Positions 46,399 through 55,447 of a stretch of 64,000 bases of DNA are shown here, one piece after another. Both the position numbers and the translations under genes were made by a program. The notes beneath the pieces were generated by a model. It saw nothing but the letters and a program-made list of their open reading frames with translations, was not told where the DNA came from and made no database searches. Origin of the DNA: Thermoplasma sp. Kam2015 (lineage in GTDB: Archaea > Thermoplasmatota > Thermoplasmata > Thermoplasmatales > Thermoplasmataceae). Every line of letters begins with the position of its first letter. The first letter of the stretch is position 1. The DNA is taken from NCBI RefSeq assembly GCF_003205235.1, contig NZ_QJSM01000044.1, positions 16,170 to 80,169 of the forward strand. Direction: 5' to 3'.

Positions 46399-47019
46399 TC
46401 ATCTGTTAATTTCTTTAATATCGTGCGCATGGGTTCCTATCAAGTTCGTTATAAAGATCAATGCAGCAAGGGCAATGGAAACGTATGCAAGCACGGAGAG
46501 CTGAACGGCTAGGTTTGTCTGCCCACTCTTCTCATATAATACAGCCACAGCAACCACCTCAAGTAGGAAAAGAGTTGAAACGATTATCGGCATCGAAATG
46601 CCTCTGCCTCTCCTAGTGAGGGATCTTCCAGACAGATACCGTGATATCAATGCAAGCGGGGAGGTGACGAGAAAACTTACCATGCCCAGAAATGCATAAT
46701 CAAGTACCATGTGCAGGTCATATATGATGAGGAATGCCAGGATGACTCCAAACAGTGCTATGGAAAAGCTGAAAAGTGTGCTCTTATTCATTAGATAATA
46801 TCCCGCTATGGAGAAGATGAATGCACCCGGTATCAGTCCCTCCAGCAGTGGCACAAGCTGCCTGGGATCTCCTATCAGGTATATTATGTTGAATGCATAG
46901 GCTATAGCCAGAATGGTGAAACCAGCATATATAGAAAATGCAATTATATAGAGTGCTTGTTCAATGCCTTCTGTTCCTTTCGTATACCTCACCTCCCATC
47001 CAGAATAGCACGGCACCAA
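46399..47019 (-). CDS. Polytopic membrane protein of unknown function
   Basis: The 206-residue protein has six hydrophobic segments, starting at about residues 18, 55, 77, 105, 143 and 172, with a short charged N-terminus (SGWEVRYTKGTEG) and a His-containing C-terminal tail (THAHDIKEI). No motif assigns a function. The protein starts 74 bases upstream of the phosphoesterase gene start region on the same strand; the two may not be linked. Its neighbours give no clear hint. Confidence 0.65.
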   Translation of the reverse strand: MVPCYSGWEVRYTKGTEGIEQALYIIAFSIYAGFTILAIAYAFNIIYLIGDPRQLVPLLEGLIPGAFIFSIAGYYLMNKSTLFSFSIALFGVILAFLIIYDLHMVLDYAFLGMVSFLVTSPLALISRYLSGRSLTRRGRGISMPIIVSTLFLLEVVAVAVLYEKSGQTNLAVQLSVLAYVSIALAALIFITNLIGTHAHDIKEINR

Positions 47020-47092
47020 CCACAGCGATTATGATAAAGTAGGCCGGACTGTAGTAAAACGGCGTATAGGAAATATCATGCTCTATGAAGAT

Positions 47093-48418
47093 TCAATAAT
47101 GCAGGGACGAAAGAGTAACGTTGGAGGCGCCTTCCCTGGGGTATGGAAGCACGCCATAGCTGTACTGGGGTACAAATGGAAACGTCCCAGAAAAATTATA
47201 ATCGATCACCTTTGGATCGATTGACAAATGCAAATTTGGCGGGAGGTGTTGTTCACTCTGGAGATCTATGGGTGGTCTGGCTACGCAGCCATTCTTATAT
47301 GGCATGCTGAAATCGAACATGTCAAGCGGTATTTTTGATAGAGACACGAACTTGTTCAGTGCTGGAATTTCCCAATTATAATCGATAAATGCGATTATCG
47401 ATGTGTGTGTCATAACGGTGTTGGAAACGTAATCCTCCTTGGCAAATGGCGATACCAGTATCATTGGAAGGCGCATTCCTAGCTGCACGCCATCCATCAT
47501 CGGAGGATCGACCTGGTCATAGAAGCCGCCCGGATCATCATATGTGATGAAGATGGCCGTTGAGTTCCATGACGGACTTTCCTCTATCTCGTTGATCAGG
47601 TAAGCCAGCCATATCTCCCCCTTTTCAACGTTGCTGGGCGGTGCCTGGCTGAATCCAGGCGGGCCCTCTGAGAAAACGTAACTGACCGCAGGCAGCGAGT
47701 TGTTTTGCGCCTCCGATATTAGATCAGACCAGCTCAGCAGATGTCCGGAATATTGATTCCAGTTTGAAATGTAATGCTGCATGTTATCAAAGTTTCCTGT
47801 TGTATTGTTCTGTACATATATATTCCAGCTTATTCCGTAGTGAGACAGTTCTCCGAATATTGTCTCGCTCATTGGAAATGATGGGGGCGGGCCATAATCA
47901 TTTATCACTGGGGAAAATCCCGCTATGTAATACAGCGTATTGGGTGCACTTTCTGAGAGCTGCGGGGCAAAGTATCGATCGGCTATCGCGTACTCCGATG
48001 CTATGGACCATTCAAGGCCAAGCTGATATGATGTGTAATATTCCATCGACTGTGGACCGCTTCCATTTACGAAGTTGTTCATCTTTCCATGATTCCAGTC
48101 AAGATGGTAGGCGGTGTATCCCTCCACTGGATCTGGAGTTGAGTAAACGCCATTGGGCACGGCCCTCAATTGGGAAAGGTGTCCCGTACCAATCAGGTTC
48201 TCCGGCACCGTCATGCTTCTGATCATGCTCTCGTTCCATGAGGCATTGTCATAGGGATATATGCCGAAGAAATTGTCGAATGTATGATTCTCGAACAGTA
48301 CAGCTATTACATGCTTGATGGGCGTTCTGGTCTGAGAAGATGCCTGCGCACTCACTGCAGGTGATATCAGAGTGATCAAGAATAACGATATGATCAAAAT
48401 GACGACGGCTCTGCGCAT
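47093..48418 (-). CDS. Secreted phosphoesterase of the phospholipase C/acid phosphatase family
   Basis: The 441-residue protein has a cleavable signal peptide (MRRAVVILIISLFLITLISP, then AVSAQA) and the family motif ENHTFDNFFGIYPY at residues about 40-55, followed by DRYFAPQLSESAPNTLYYIAG and ITYDDPGGFYDQVDPP, which supply metal ligands. It is exported and should act at pH 1-2 outside the cell, likely scavenging phosphate from organic esters. The exact substrate (phospholipid or phosphomonoester) is not evident. It is transcribed alone. Confidence 0.85.
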   Translation of the reverse strand: MRRAVVILIISLFLITLISPAVSAQASSQTRTPIKHVIAVLFENHTFDNFFGIYPYDNASWNESMIRSMTVPENLIGTGHLSQLRAVPNGVYSTPDPVEGYTAYHLDWNHGKMNNFVNGSGPQSMEYYTSYQLGLEWSIASEYAIADRYFAPQLSESAPNTLYYIAGFSPVINDYGPPPSFPMSETIFGELSHYGISWNIYVQNNTTGNFDNMQHYISNWNQYSGHLLSWSDLISEAQNNSLPAVSYVFSEGPPGFSQAPPSNVEKGEIWLAYLINEIEESPSWNSTAIFITYDDPGGFYDQVDPPMMDGVQLGMRLPMILVSPFAKEDYVSNTVMTHTSIIAFIDYNWEIPALNKFVSLSKIPLDMFDFSMPYKNGCVARPPIDLQSEQHLPPNLHLSIDPKVIDYNFSGTFPFVPQYSYGVLPYPREGASNVTLSSLHY

Positions 48419-48597
48419 TGATATAGATTAAGAATAATATTTATTTAAATATTTTTGAAAACAAATATGCCTCGTATGCCAGAGGTGCGATCGATTGATG
48501 CAAAATGATGCCGATCATTGAGAATAGCGAGGTATCTCGCAAGACTGAGGTCATATTCAGAATACATCATCGATATTAAAAAATATTAAAAATGCGT

Positions 48598-49350
48598 TCA
48601 GAGATCCACTTCCAGCGTCACCGGCGCGTGATCGGATCCGGTTACATTTTCCAGGATCTCTGCCTTTTTGACCCTGTCCTTTATATCATCGCTCACGACG
48701 AAATAGTCTATTCGCCATCCTATATTCTTTGCTCTGGCGTTGAACCTGTAGGACCACCATGAGTAATGCCCGCCTTCCTTGACGAAGATCCTGTATGTAT
48801 CGACGTATCCGCTGCTCAGGAACTTCGTCATCCAGTCCCTCTCCTGCCTTGTGAATCCGGCATTGTTCTCGTTGTCCTTTGGTCTGGCTATATCTATCTC
48901 CTCATGGGCCACATTGAAATCACCGCATATGATCAGCGGCTTTTTCTTTCTCAGTTCATTTGCGTATTCGAGAAATTTTTCATCAAATTCAAGCTTCAGA
49001 TCCAGTCTGGTGAGGCCATGCTGGGAGTTTGGGAAATAAACGTTGATGAAATAGAATTTTTCAAATTCTAGGTTCAGTATTCTGCCCTCCTCGTTCTCGA
49101 AACCATATGAAACTCCTAGTGGTTTCTCCTTCACGAGGCTCATGGTCCCGCTGTATCCCTTCTTCTTTGCCGGATTGTTGTAAAGGAAATAGCCAAGATG
49201 GTACATCTCTTCAGGAACGTTCGTGCTGTCGGCCTTCGTCTCCTGCAGGGCGATTCCAAAATAATCGTCACCTGTGAAGACAGACGCAGCACCATTTTTA
49301 ACTGCGGCTCTGAGGCCGTTCACATTCCATGACAAAAATTTGTAAAGCAT
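48598..49350 (-). CDS. xthA: Exodeoxyribonuclease III / AP endonuclease
   Basis: ExoIII cleaves the backbone at abasic sites during base-excision repair. The 250-residue protein has the full motif set: SWNVNGLRAAV at the N-terminus, LQETKAD, ICGDFNVAHEEIDIARP, TRQERDWMTKFL, YSWWSYRFNARAKNIGWRID, and the final GSDHAPVTLEVDL. All catalytic Asp, Glu, His and Asn residues are there. It faces the NifX-like gene across a 91-base divergent promoter region. Confidence 0.94.
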   Translation of the reverse strand: MLYKFLSWNVNGLRAAVKNGAASVFTGDDYFGIALQETKADSTNVPEEMYHLGYFLYNNPAKKKGYSGTMSLVKEKPLGVSYGFENEEGRILNLEFEKFYFINVYFPNSQHGLTRLDLKLEFDEKFLEYANELRKKKPLIICGDFNVAHEEIDIARPKDNENNAGFTRQERDWMTKFLSSGYVDTYRIFVKEGGHYSWWSYRFNARAKNIGWRIDYFVVSDDIKDRVKKAEILENVTGSDHAPVTLEVDL

Positions 49351-49441
49351 ATTGACACTGTATCACGATCGCAGGGCATTTAAAAATTTTTTACGCGAAA
49401 AATTAACAATTACTTTAAATTGATATTGCCTATCATTAGCT

Positions 49442-49798
49442 ATGAAAATAGCAGCCGTAGTTGATGAAGAAAATAATCTGCAGCCACTGGATATGGGGAG
49501 TTCCATAATTCTGTTCGATGATGCCTCAAAGGAGATGAAGGAATACGAAAATCCAGGTTTCGCAAACCCGAGGGGCGGTAAGGAGATAGCCATGAGCGTT
49601 ATACTGAGGCTCAAGCCAGATGCCATACTTGTGAGAGAGGGCTTTCTGTGCCCGGGATCGTACGGCATGTCAAGGGGCAGGATCAAATACATACCAGCTG
49701 AATCCGAGGATCTGCCTGAGAACCTTAAGAGCATCAGCAAGCTCAAGGATAAAGCCGTAGACGAGCTTGATTTTTCCTTCTTCAGGGAGAACGAGTAA
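49442..49798 (+). CDS. NifX/NifB-like protein (dinitrogenase iron-molybdenum cofactor family)
   Basis: The family is a small RNase-H-like fold that binds metal clusters, usually regulatory or carrier proteins in archaea rather than nitrogenase factors. The 118 residues begin MKIAAVVDEENNLQPLDMGS, then SIILFDDASKEMKEYENPGF, then IAMSVILRLKPDAILVREGF, in the order expected of NifX. A single Cys is present (LCPGSYG). No nif genes are nearby and the organism does not fix nitrogen as far as known. The start is ATG 49442, divergent from xthA. Confidence 0.75.
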   Translation: MKIAAVVDEENNLQPLDMGSSIILFDDASKEMKEYENPGFANPRGGKEIAMSVILRLKPDAILVREGFLCPGSYGMSRGRIKYIPAESEDLPENLKSISKLKDKAVDELDFSFFRENE

Positions 49799-49871
49799 TT
49801 AAAATGGACATAATCCGCCTCAAAGGCGGAATCTTAAACATTTATCTGTATGATAAAATTATTTTCGGTTT

Positions 49872-51443
49872 TCAGTCCACATAGAATTCGAATCCCATGG
49901 ATTTTTCCTCATTACGGGATCCGGATCCCCTATATTTCTCCAGCTCGATCTTCCTGAGCTCCTTTCTTATTATCTTTCCGCTTATCGTCTTCGGCAGATC
50001 GCTGACAAACTCTATCTTCTTTGGCCTTGCATGGGGACCGACAAGGTTCCTCACATGCATGCTGAGTTCTCTGGCAAGATCCTCAGACGGGCTGTAACCT
50101 GATTTCAGAACAACGAAGGCCTTCACCAGATCTCCACGTATCTCGTCAGGCGTTCCAACCACTGCAGATTCGGCCACCGCCGGATGCCTCAGAAGTGCTG
50201 ATTCAACCTCGAATGGACCTATTCTGTAGTCAGATGACTTTATCACGTCATCGGATCTGGATACGAACCACACGTATCCATCATCGTCCATATAACCCAT
50301 ATCGCCTGTATAGTACAGGCCGTTTCTGAAGCGTTCTGCGGTCAGCGATGGGTCGTTCATGTATGATACGAACAGACCCTCAGGCCTTCTGCTCACATCT
50401 ACTGCAATGTATCCCGCGGTATTGGGAGGCAGGCGATTGCCGGATTCATCCACTATCAGTATCCTGTATGGATCGAGTGGCTTGCCCATGGATCCGGGCT
50501 TTATTCTCTGGTTCTCAAGATTGCCAACCATGAGGGTGGATTCGGATTGACCGTAGCCATCCTTTACCGTCACGCCGAGAGTGTTCCTTATACGATCGAT
50601 TATCTCCGGATTCAGCGGTTCTCCAGCTGAAGCCGCTTTTCTCAATTTGAGCCTTCTCGACGTCAGATCCTGAAGCAGGAACATGCGCCACACGGTGGGT
50701 GGAGCGCATATGCTTGTTATGGAGAATTTTTCCATTGCGTTTAGAGCGTTCTCTGGATCGAACTTCCTGTATTTCATGTTGAATACGGTCGACCCTGCTA
50801 TCATGGGCGAATAGTACGATGACCATCCCCATTTGGCCCACCCTGGACTGCTTATGTTCCAGTGGGTATCGTGCGCCTTGAGATCCAGCCACTTAGCGGT
50901 TGTTTTGTGACCCATTGGATAGGAGTTGTTGTGCAGTACCATCTTTGGATTTCCCTCTGTTCCAGATGTGAAGAATATGACATGATCCGCCGAGGGATCA
51001 TCGAAGAACCTGGTGAATGTTTCCGGGTATTCCTCCAGTTCTCTTGATAAGTTTCCATCTTCCAGGTTTATCACCCTGTCTCCGTACTGTTTGAGCCGCT
51101 CACATGATCCGTTGTCGGCCAGTATGACCTTCGGGTGAAGGTGATCGACCCTGTACTGTATCTGTGCGTCAGGCAGGATCGATGCTGTAGGCGCATATAC
51201 GGCCCCTAGGGCTATTGAAGCCGTCACCCCATGGTATATTTCGAGCGAGTTCTCCATCATTATCATTATCCTGTTCCCTGGCCTGACCTTCAGATCGTAG
51301 AGATAATTTGCAAGCCTGTATGATTTCTTGAGGAACATTCCATATGTTTCGCTCTTGGAGTTTAGATCGCTATCAGCTACTATGAGGGCAGTTTTTCTCT
51401 TATCATTCTTTTCTATCACATCTCTAACAAAGTTGAAGCCCAT
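49872..51443 (-). CDS. AMP-forming acyl-CoA synthetase
   Basis: The enzyme activates a carboxylic acid with ATP and CoA in two steps through an acyl adenylate. The 523 residues carry FFTSGTEGNPKMVLH (P-loop-like), YGQSESTLMVGN, YYTGDMGYMDDDGYVWFVSR, DVIKSSDYRIGPFEVE, and the C-terminal KTISGKIIRKELR with the catalytic lysine. All are intact. The chain length is not clear; medium-chain or acetate-like acids are possible. I chose ATG 51443 (MGFNFVRD): the minus-strand TATA at 51462-51470 is about 23 bases upstream, whereas ATG 51458 is only four to twelve bases away. Confidence 0.92.
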   Translation of the reverse strand: MGFNFVRDVIEKNDKRKTALIVADSDLNSKSETYGMFLKKSYRLANYLYDLKVRPGNRIMIMMENSLEIYHGVTASIALGAVYAPTASILPDAQIQYRVDHLHPKVILADNGSCERLKQYGDRVINLEDGNLSRELEEYPETFTRFFDDPSADHVIFFTSGTEGNPKMVLHNNSYPMGHKTTAKWLDLKAHDTHWNISSPGWAKWGWSSYYSPMIAGSTVFNMKYRKFDPENALNAMEKFSITSICAPPTVWRMFLLQDLTSRRLKLRKAASAGEPLNPEIIDRIRNTLGVTVKDGYGQSESTLMVGNLENQRIKPGSMGKPLDPYRILIVDESGNRLPPNTAGYIAVDVSRRPEGLFVSYMNDPSLTAERFRNGLYYTGDMGYMDDDGYVWFVSRSDDVIKSSDYRIGPFEVESALLRHPAVAESAVVGTPDEIRGDLVKAFVVLKSGYSPSEDLARELSMHVRNLVGPHARPKKIEFVSDLPKTISGKIIRKELRKIELEKYRGSGSRNEEKSMGFEFYVD

Positions 51444-51729
51444 GACATGAAAAATCATAGTTTATATATAACATTTTTCTATTATTGATTTGTATTACTT
51501 TAAATTTATATACATCTTCATCAGAATATGCATTCGCATATTTCACAGATGTATGCTTCAAGGTATGATGCCATCAGCTATGACGCCATCGCACATCATA
51601 AAAATTGAAGATTATGATTCTGTTAAATATATCAATATATATGTCTTAATTCGGAAAAATCGCGTCTCGAAAATGATCAAACCATGGGAAAAATGATCAT
51701 GGATCCGGATCTTCCTCGATCAAGCGCCT

Positions 51730-53010
51730 TCAGATCAGTTTTATATAGGAATATCCGTCCATCTTTCCATAACAGTATTTGACCTCTCTGAATCCAGATT
51801 TTAGCTGTTTCACGTCCTGCCTGATTCTGTCCGGATCCTCATGCTTTATTATGGCTCTGGTTATGAACGACGCTATCTCCTTCATTTCGGATTTTCCCAT
51901 ACCGACGCGTGTTGCCTCCTGCACTCCAATCCTGATGCCGCTTGGGTTCTGTGATTTCTTGTTGTCATCCCATGGAAGCAGGTTCTTATTGAGTATTATA
52001 CCGCATTTTTCAAGGGTTTCCGCCACATACTTTCCTCCGCCGTTTCCGCTGACGTCCACCGCCATCGTGTGCGATTCCGTGAAACCCCTTTTCTCGGCAA
52101 GCACCTTGAATCCGCTTGCATAGAGCTCCTCCGCAAGCGTCTTGGCGTTCGCTATGATATCTTCTGCGTATTTCCTTCCAAATTCCAGCTCCTCAGCTGC
52201 CGTTATGCCAAGAGCTGCCATCGCGTTGAGGTGGTGGTTGCTCAGTACTCCAGGAAATACTGCCCGCCTGACAGCTTTCCAAGTGTCTTCGTCCGTGTTG
52301 CCCAGTACGACGCCGTGCTGTGGGCCGGGGAACGTCTTGTGCGTGCTCCCAGTCATTATATCTGCCCCTTCCCTGAGCGGATCCTGGAATTTACCGCCCG
52401 CTATAAGGCCGAGAACATGTGCGCCGTCGTACCAAACCTTGCATCCTGCTTCTCTGAATGCATCAGACATCTCCTTGAGCGGTACCGGGAACATGAAGAC
52501 AGACTGGCCGAAAAGGCACACCTTTGGCTTCTCCTTAATTATCATCTTTGAGGCTTCGTCTGGATCTATGGTCATAGTATCACTATCATAGGGATAGTTT
52601 ATGGTGCGGACAGAACGCATACCAAGAATTCCGAATTCGGCAGCGCTTATATGCCCACCTCCAGACAGTGCGGGCGCGGCAACAAGATCGCCTGGGTTTG
52701 CCAGTGCATATATGGCGGCTGAATTTGCATTGGTCCCGGATATTGGCCTCGGATCGGTCTGGCTCGTCCTGAAAAGCTTTGAAAGAAGTTCGTTTGTTCT
52801 GTCCTCTATTAGATCGACGTAGTAGTTTCCCTGATAGTACCTATGATGGGGCAATCCCTCGGCATACCTGGATTCCAGATCGCTGATCATTACCTCCTTC
52901 GCCAGCGGGCTCATTATATTTTCAGAGGCTATCAGAGCGATGCCGTCTCCGAACATGTCGCTGTGCTTCATCGCCATTTCTCTTATGTACTGGGCATCTT
53001 CATATGACAT
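51730..53010 (-). CDS. glyA: Serine hydroxymethyltransferase
   Basis: GlyA moves a hydroxymethyl group between serine and (tetrahydrofolate or methanopterin) to make glycine. The 426-residue protein has IALIASENIMSP, the PLP-binding TGSTHKTFPGPQHGVVLG with the Schiff-base Lys, and NHHLNAMAAL. The start is ATG 53010 (MSYEDAQ): the TATA box ttaaata at 53031-53037 is centred 24 bases upstream, so the message is leaderless. A GTG at 53040 in the same frame would place the start inside this box. It fits with Fhs and GcvT in the same window. Confidence 0.95.
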   Translation of the reverse strand: MSYEDAQYIREMAMKHSDMFGDGIALIASENIMSPLAKEVMISDLESRYAEGLPHHRYYQGNYYVDLIEDRTNELLSKLFRTSQTDPRPISGTNANSAAIYALANPGDLVAAPALSGGGHISAAEFGILGMRSVRTINYPYDSDTMTIDPDEASKMIIKEKPKVCLFGQSVFMFPVPLKEMSDAFREAGCKVWYDGAHVLGLIAGGKFQDPLREGADIMTGSTHKTFPGPQHGVVLGNTDEDTWKAVRRAVFPGVLSNHHLNAMAALGITAAEELEFGRKYAEDIIANAKTLAEELYASGFKVLAEKRGFTESHTMAVDVSGNGGGKYVAETLEKCGIILNKNLLPWDDNKKSQNPSGIRIGVQEATRVGMGKSEMKEIASFITRAIIKHEDPDRIRQDVKQLKSGFREVKYCYGKMDGYSYIKLI

Positions 53011-53223
53011 AATCTCAGATCGCTGAGAGGTTAAATACACTTTTTATCGGTGATAAAGAATGTAAGCATTTGTCAGTGCAAATTAATAATCGTGTTATTT
53101 AAATAATTAGCATGAATGCGACATTTCATTTATATACTGAGATAACAGATCGGAAATAACAATTTTTTCTTGTATTTTCTATACAGATTAATGATTCCGG
53201 CGACGAATATACAAATGGTTACT

Positions 53224-53232
53224 TTTATATAT
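53224..53232 (+). promoter_or_regulatory. TATA box of the A-ATPase operon
   Basis: TTTATATAT is a near-perfect archaeal box A, centred about 34 bases before ATG 53262 of atpK. Transcription should start near 53253, giving a leader of about nine bases. The operon runs from here to at least 62153. Confidence 0.6.
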
Positions 53233-53261
53233 GCTCCGAAAATGACCGATTGGGTGTATTA

Positions 53262-53489
53262 ATGGTAACTACAGTGGATGCTCTCTTAGCTATTGCGGCT
53301 TCTATCTCAATAGCCGGTGGCCTGATAGGTACTGGTATGGCTCAGCAGGGAATTGGAGCCGCAGGTATGGGTATAATCGCAGAAAAGCCTGAAAAATTCG
53401 GTCAGGTACTGTTCTTCTTCGTCATACCTGAGACACTCTGGGTTATAGGACTTGCCCTAGGTATCATACTGCTGCTACATATAATCTGA
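53262..53489 (+). CDS. atpK: A-type ATPase subunit K (proteolipid c ring)
   Basis: The 75-residue protein has two transmembrane helices (about 5-32 and 48-72) joined by a short loop with EKPEKFG, forming one c-type hairpin. The ion-carrying carboxylate is Glu57 in the second helix (FFFVIPETLWVIG). The short 8-kDa form means one hairpin per subunit. The start is ATG 53262, since a TTG at 53250 would fall before the expected transcription start. It heads the operon and is six bases from the next gene. Confidence 0.92.
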   Translation: MVTTVDALLAIAASISIAGGLIGTGMAQQGIGAAGMGIIAEKPEKFGQVLFFFVIPETLWVIGLALGIILLLHII

Positions 53490-53494
53490 TCTCC

Positions 53495-54052
53495 ATGTCC
53501 CTTGAAGAAGTGCTGAATGATATAGAACGCGATAAGGAAGAGAGGAAGAAGCAGATAGCGGATGCTGCGTCTCAGGAAACCGCAAAGATAGAGCGGGAGA
53601 GGGAAGAGAAAATACAGGCCCTGCAGACGGAATATGAGAACAGAATGAGGGAGGAAGGCGATAGATTATACAGCTCAATCATAGACAGGGCCAACGTCGA
53701 GGCAAGGAACACCATACGGATGAGGGTTCAGGAGATACTGGATCAGTACGCTGCCAAGGCCGATGAATGGATAAAGAACCTTCCACAGTCTAAGGAATAC
53801 GCGGACATACTGAAGAAGATGATCGATGTTTCCATAAAATCCCTTGGTCAGGACTGCGTGATCAGGGCCAATAAAGCAGATCGCGATAAGATTCCAGGCA
53901 AGAATGTGGATTTTGGAGACGTGGATCCGTTCGGCGGCATTCTTGCCACGACGAAGGATGGCAGGGTCGAACTCGATCTCAGATTATCGAAGATAGAGAA
54001 TGATATCCTGGAACGGCTCAAGGTACGGCTATATTCCATGATAGAGGATTGA
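53495..54052 (+). CDS. atpE: A-type ATPase subunit E (peripheral stalk)
   Basis: The 185-residue protein starts with a long charged coiled coil (residues about 1-75, IERDKEERKKQIADAASQET) and ends in a globular mixed domain that in the family caps the peripheral stalk and contacts subunit B. The C-terminal half includes GKNVDFGDVDPFGGILATTK. Length and order fit subunit E. It lies 5 bases after atpK and 1 base before atpC. Partner: subunit H from the same operon. Confidence 0.9.
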   Translation: MSLEEVLNDIERDKEERKKQIADAASQETAKIEREREEKIQALQTEYENRMREEGDRLYSSIIDRANVEARNTIRMRVQEILDQYAAKADEWIKNLPQSKEYADILKKMIDVSIKSLGQDCVIRANKADRDKIPGKNVDFGDVDPFGGILATTKDGRVELDLRLSKIENDILERLKVRLYSMIED

Positions 54053-54053
54053 A

Positions 54054-55124
54054 ATGGATTCCACCTACATAGGATCTTTTGGGAGGCTAAAGGTTTATGA
54101 GACAGAGTTCTTCAGCCGCCAGCAGATAGACCAGATGCTCTCCATGTCTGATCCGAAGGATGTGTCCGCTTTCCTCTATAATGGACCGTACCGAGAAGAT
54201 TTCGACAGCCTTTCCGCCATCTTCAAAGATCCGGAATTGACGGAGATGGCTGTGAACAGGCACATGGTCAGGAACAATAGGATAGCTCTTTTCTCCGTGC
54301 CTCCACTTGCAAAGAATGCGATCACGGCCTACCTGAGCAAGTGGGATATAGAAAATATAAAGACCGTCATCTCCGCAAAATTCCTTGGCCATGGGATAAG
54401 GGACGCTGAACCCTTCCTCATAAGCTTCCGCGATGTTCCTCTTGGCATAATGACCGGGACACTCACGAATGAAGATTACAGGAACATGATAAACCTGTCA
54501 AACATCGAGGCAATACTCAACTATCTGGCCAGATTCGGATATGGAACATACATGATGCAGTTCCTTGAAGATTACAGGAAAACCGGAGACATATCGCCCA
54601 TGCTGTATTCTCTTGACAGGTACTACTACATGAACCTGATTTCTTCGCTGAAATATTATCGCGGCGATGAGGGGCCTGTGCTGAATTATGTGAGATCCGA
54701 GATAGACAGGCAGAACATAGTCACGATGCTCAAGGGTAAGGTCCTGAAGATACCCTTTGAGAGGATGACATCCGGCATCATGGAGGGTGGAAATATCAGT
54801 ACGGGGAAGCTTCGTGAGATATACTCCTCGCAGGACGTAATATCCGTGGTAGATTCTCTGAAGCCGTATTATGACCTTGAACCCCAGAAGAAGGAGTATC
54901 AGGAGTCCAACGATCTTTATCATTTCGATATTGCCCTGAGAAACATAATTGCAAAGCGCTACATGGATACCATGTCCATGCTTCCGCTGTCGCTTGACAG
55001 CATCTTCTATTTCATCCTGAAGAGCGAGTTTGAAAGGCACAACGTGAGAACCATATATCTCTCAAAGGTCAACGGCATGCCAAGGGAGATAGCGGAAAAA
55101 CTGCTCATAACGGAGATGGTGTGA
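54054..55124 (+). CDS. atpC: A-type ATPase subunit C (d-like central coupling)
   Basis: The 356-residue protein is all-helical and hydrophilic, as expected for the funnel-shaped subunit that links the central stalk to the K ring. It carries three repeated helical subdomains with a common start pattern (ISSLKYYRGDEGPVLNYVRSE, VRSEIDRQNIVTMLKGK). No transmembrane segment is present. The ATG is one base after the atpE stop. The sequence is poorly conserved between phyla, so the call relies on length, composition and gene order. Confidence 0.88.
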   Translation: MDSTYIGSFGRLKVYETEFFSRQQIDQMLSMSDPKDVSAFLYNGPYREDFDSLSAIFKDPELTEMAVNRHMVRNNRIALFSVPPLAKNAITAYLSKWDIENIKTVISAKFLGHGIRDAEPFLISFRDVPLGIMTGTLTNEDYRNMINLSNIEAILNYLARFGYGTYMMQFLEDYRKTGDISPMLYSLDRYYYMNLISSLKYYRGDEGPVLNYVRSEIDRQNIVTMLKGKVLKIPFERMTSGIMEGGNISTGKLREIYSSQDVISVVDSLKPYYDLEPQKKEYQESNDLYHFDIALRNIIAKRYMDTMSMLPLSLDSIFYFILKSEFERHNVRTIYLSKVNGMPREIAEKLLITEMV

Positions 55125-55438
55125 TGGAGAGCTGCATAACTGTTCTGGGCGAAAGGGATATTGTCCTTGGCTTCAGGCTCCTTGGAATCCAGCACACGAT
55201 AATAGCTGAGGGCAAGGACCTCCTCAAGAAATTTCTTGAGATCTTTGAAAATCCAACATGCAATATAATAATAGTTTCTGAAAATGTAAAGAATATGCTC
55301 GATAAGAGAACGCTCAGGAATGTTGAAATTTCATCAAAGCCTCTCGTCGTCTTCATACCTCTTCCCGGCGTGAAGGAGGAGGAGACCATAGAGGAGATGG
55401 CGAAGAGGATCCTCGGTATAGATATAGGAAATGTTTGA
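55124..55438 (+). CDS. atpF: A-type ATPase subunit F (central stalk)
   Basis: The 104-residue protein has the family Rossmann-like fold: ITVLGERDIVLGFRLLGI at the N-terminus, a strand IIIVSENV, then PLVVFIPLPGVKEEE. It interacts with subunit D in the central rotor. The start is ATG 55124, whose A overlaps the atpC stop (TGATG), with GTG 55121 as an alternative. It ends 9 bases before atpA, which has a gaggtg ribosome site. Confidence 0.9.
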   Translation: MESCITVLGERDIVLGFRLLGIQHTIIAEGKDLLKKFLEIFENPTCNIIIVSENVKNMLDKRTLRNVEISSKPLVVFIPLPGVKEEETIEEMAKRILGIDIGNV

Positions 55439-55447
55439 GGTGAATCC

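Noticed and set aside
51490..51696. A 68-residue frame between acyl-CoA synthetase and glyA.
   Set aside because: Isoleucine- and tyrosine-rich low-complexity composition from A/T-rich DNA, with no ribosome site or suitable promoter.
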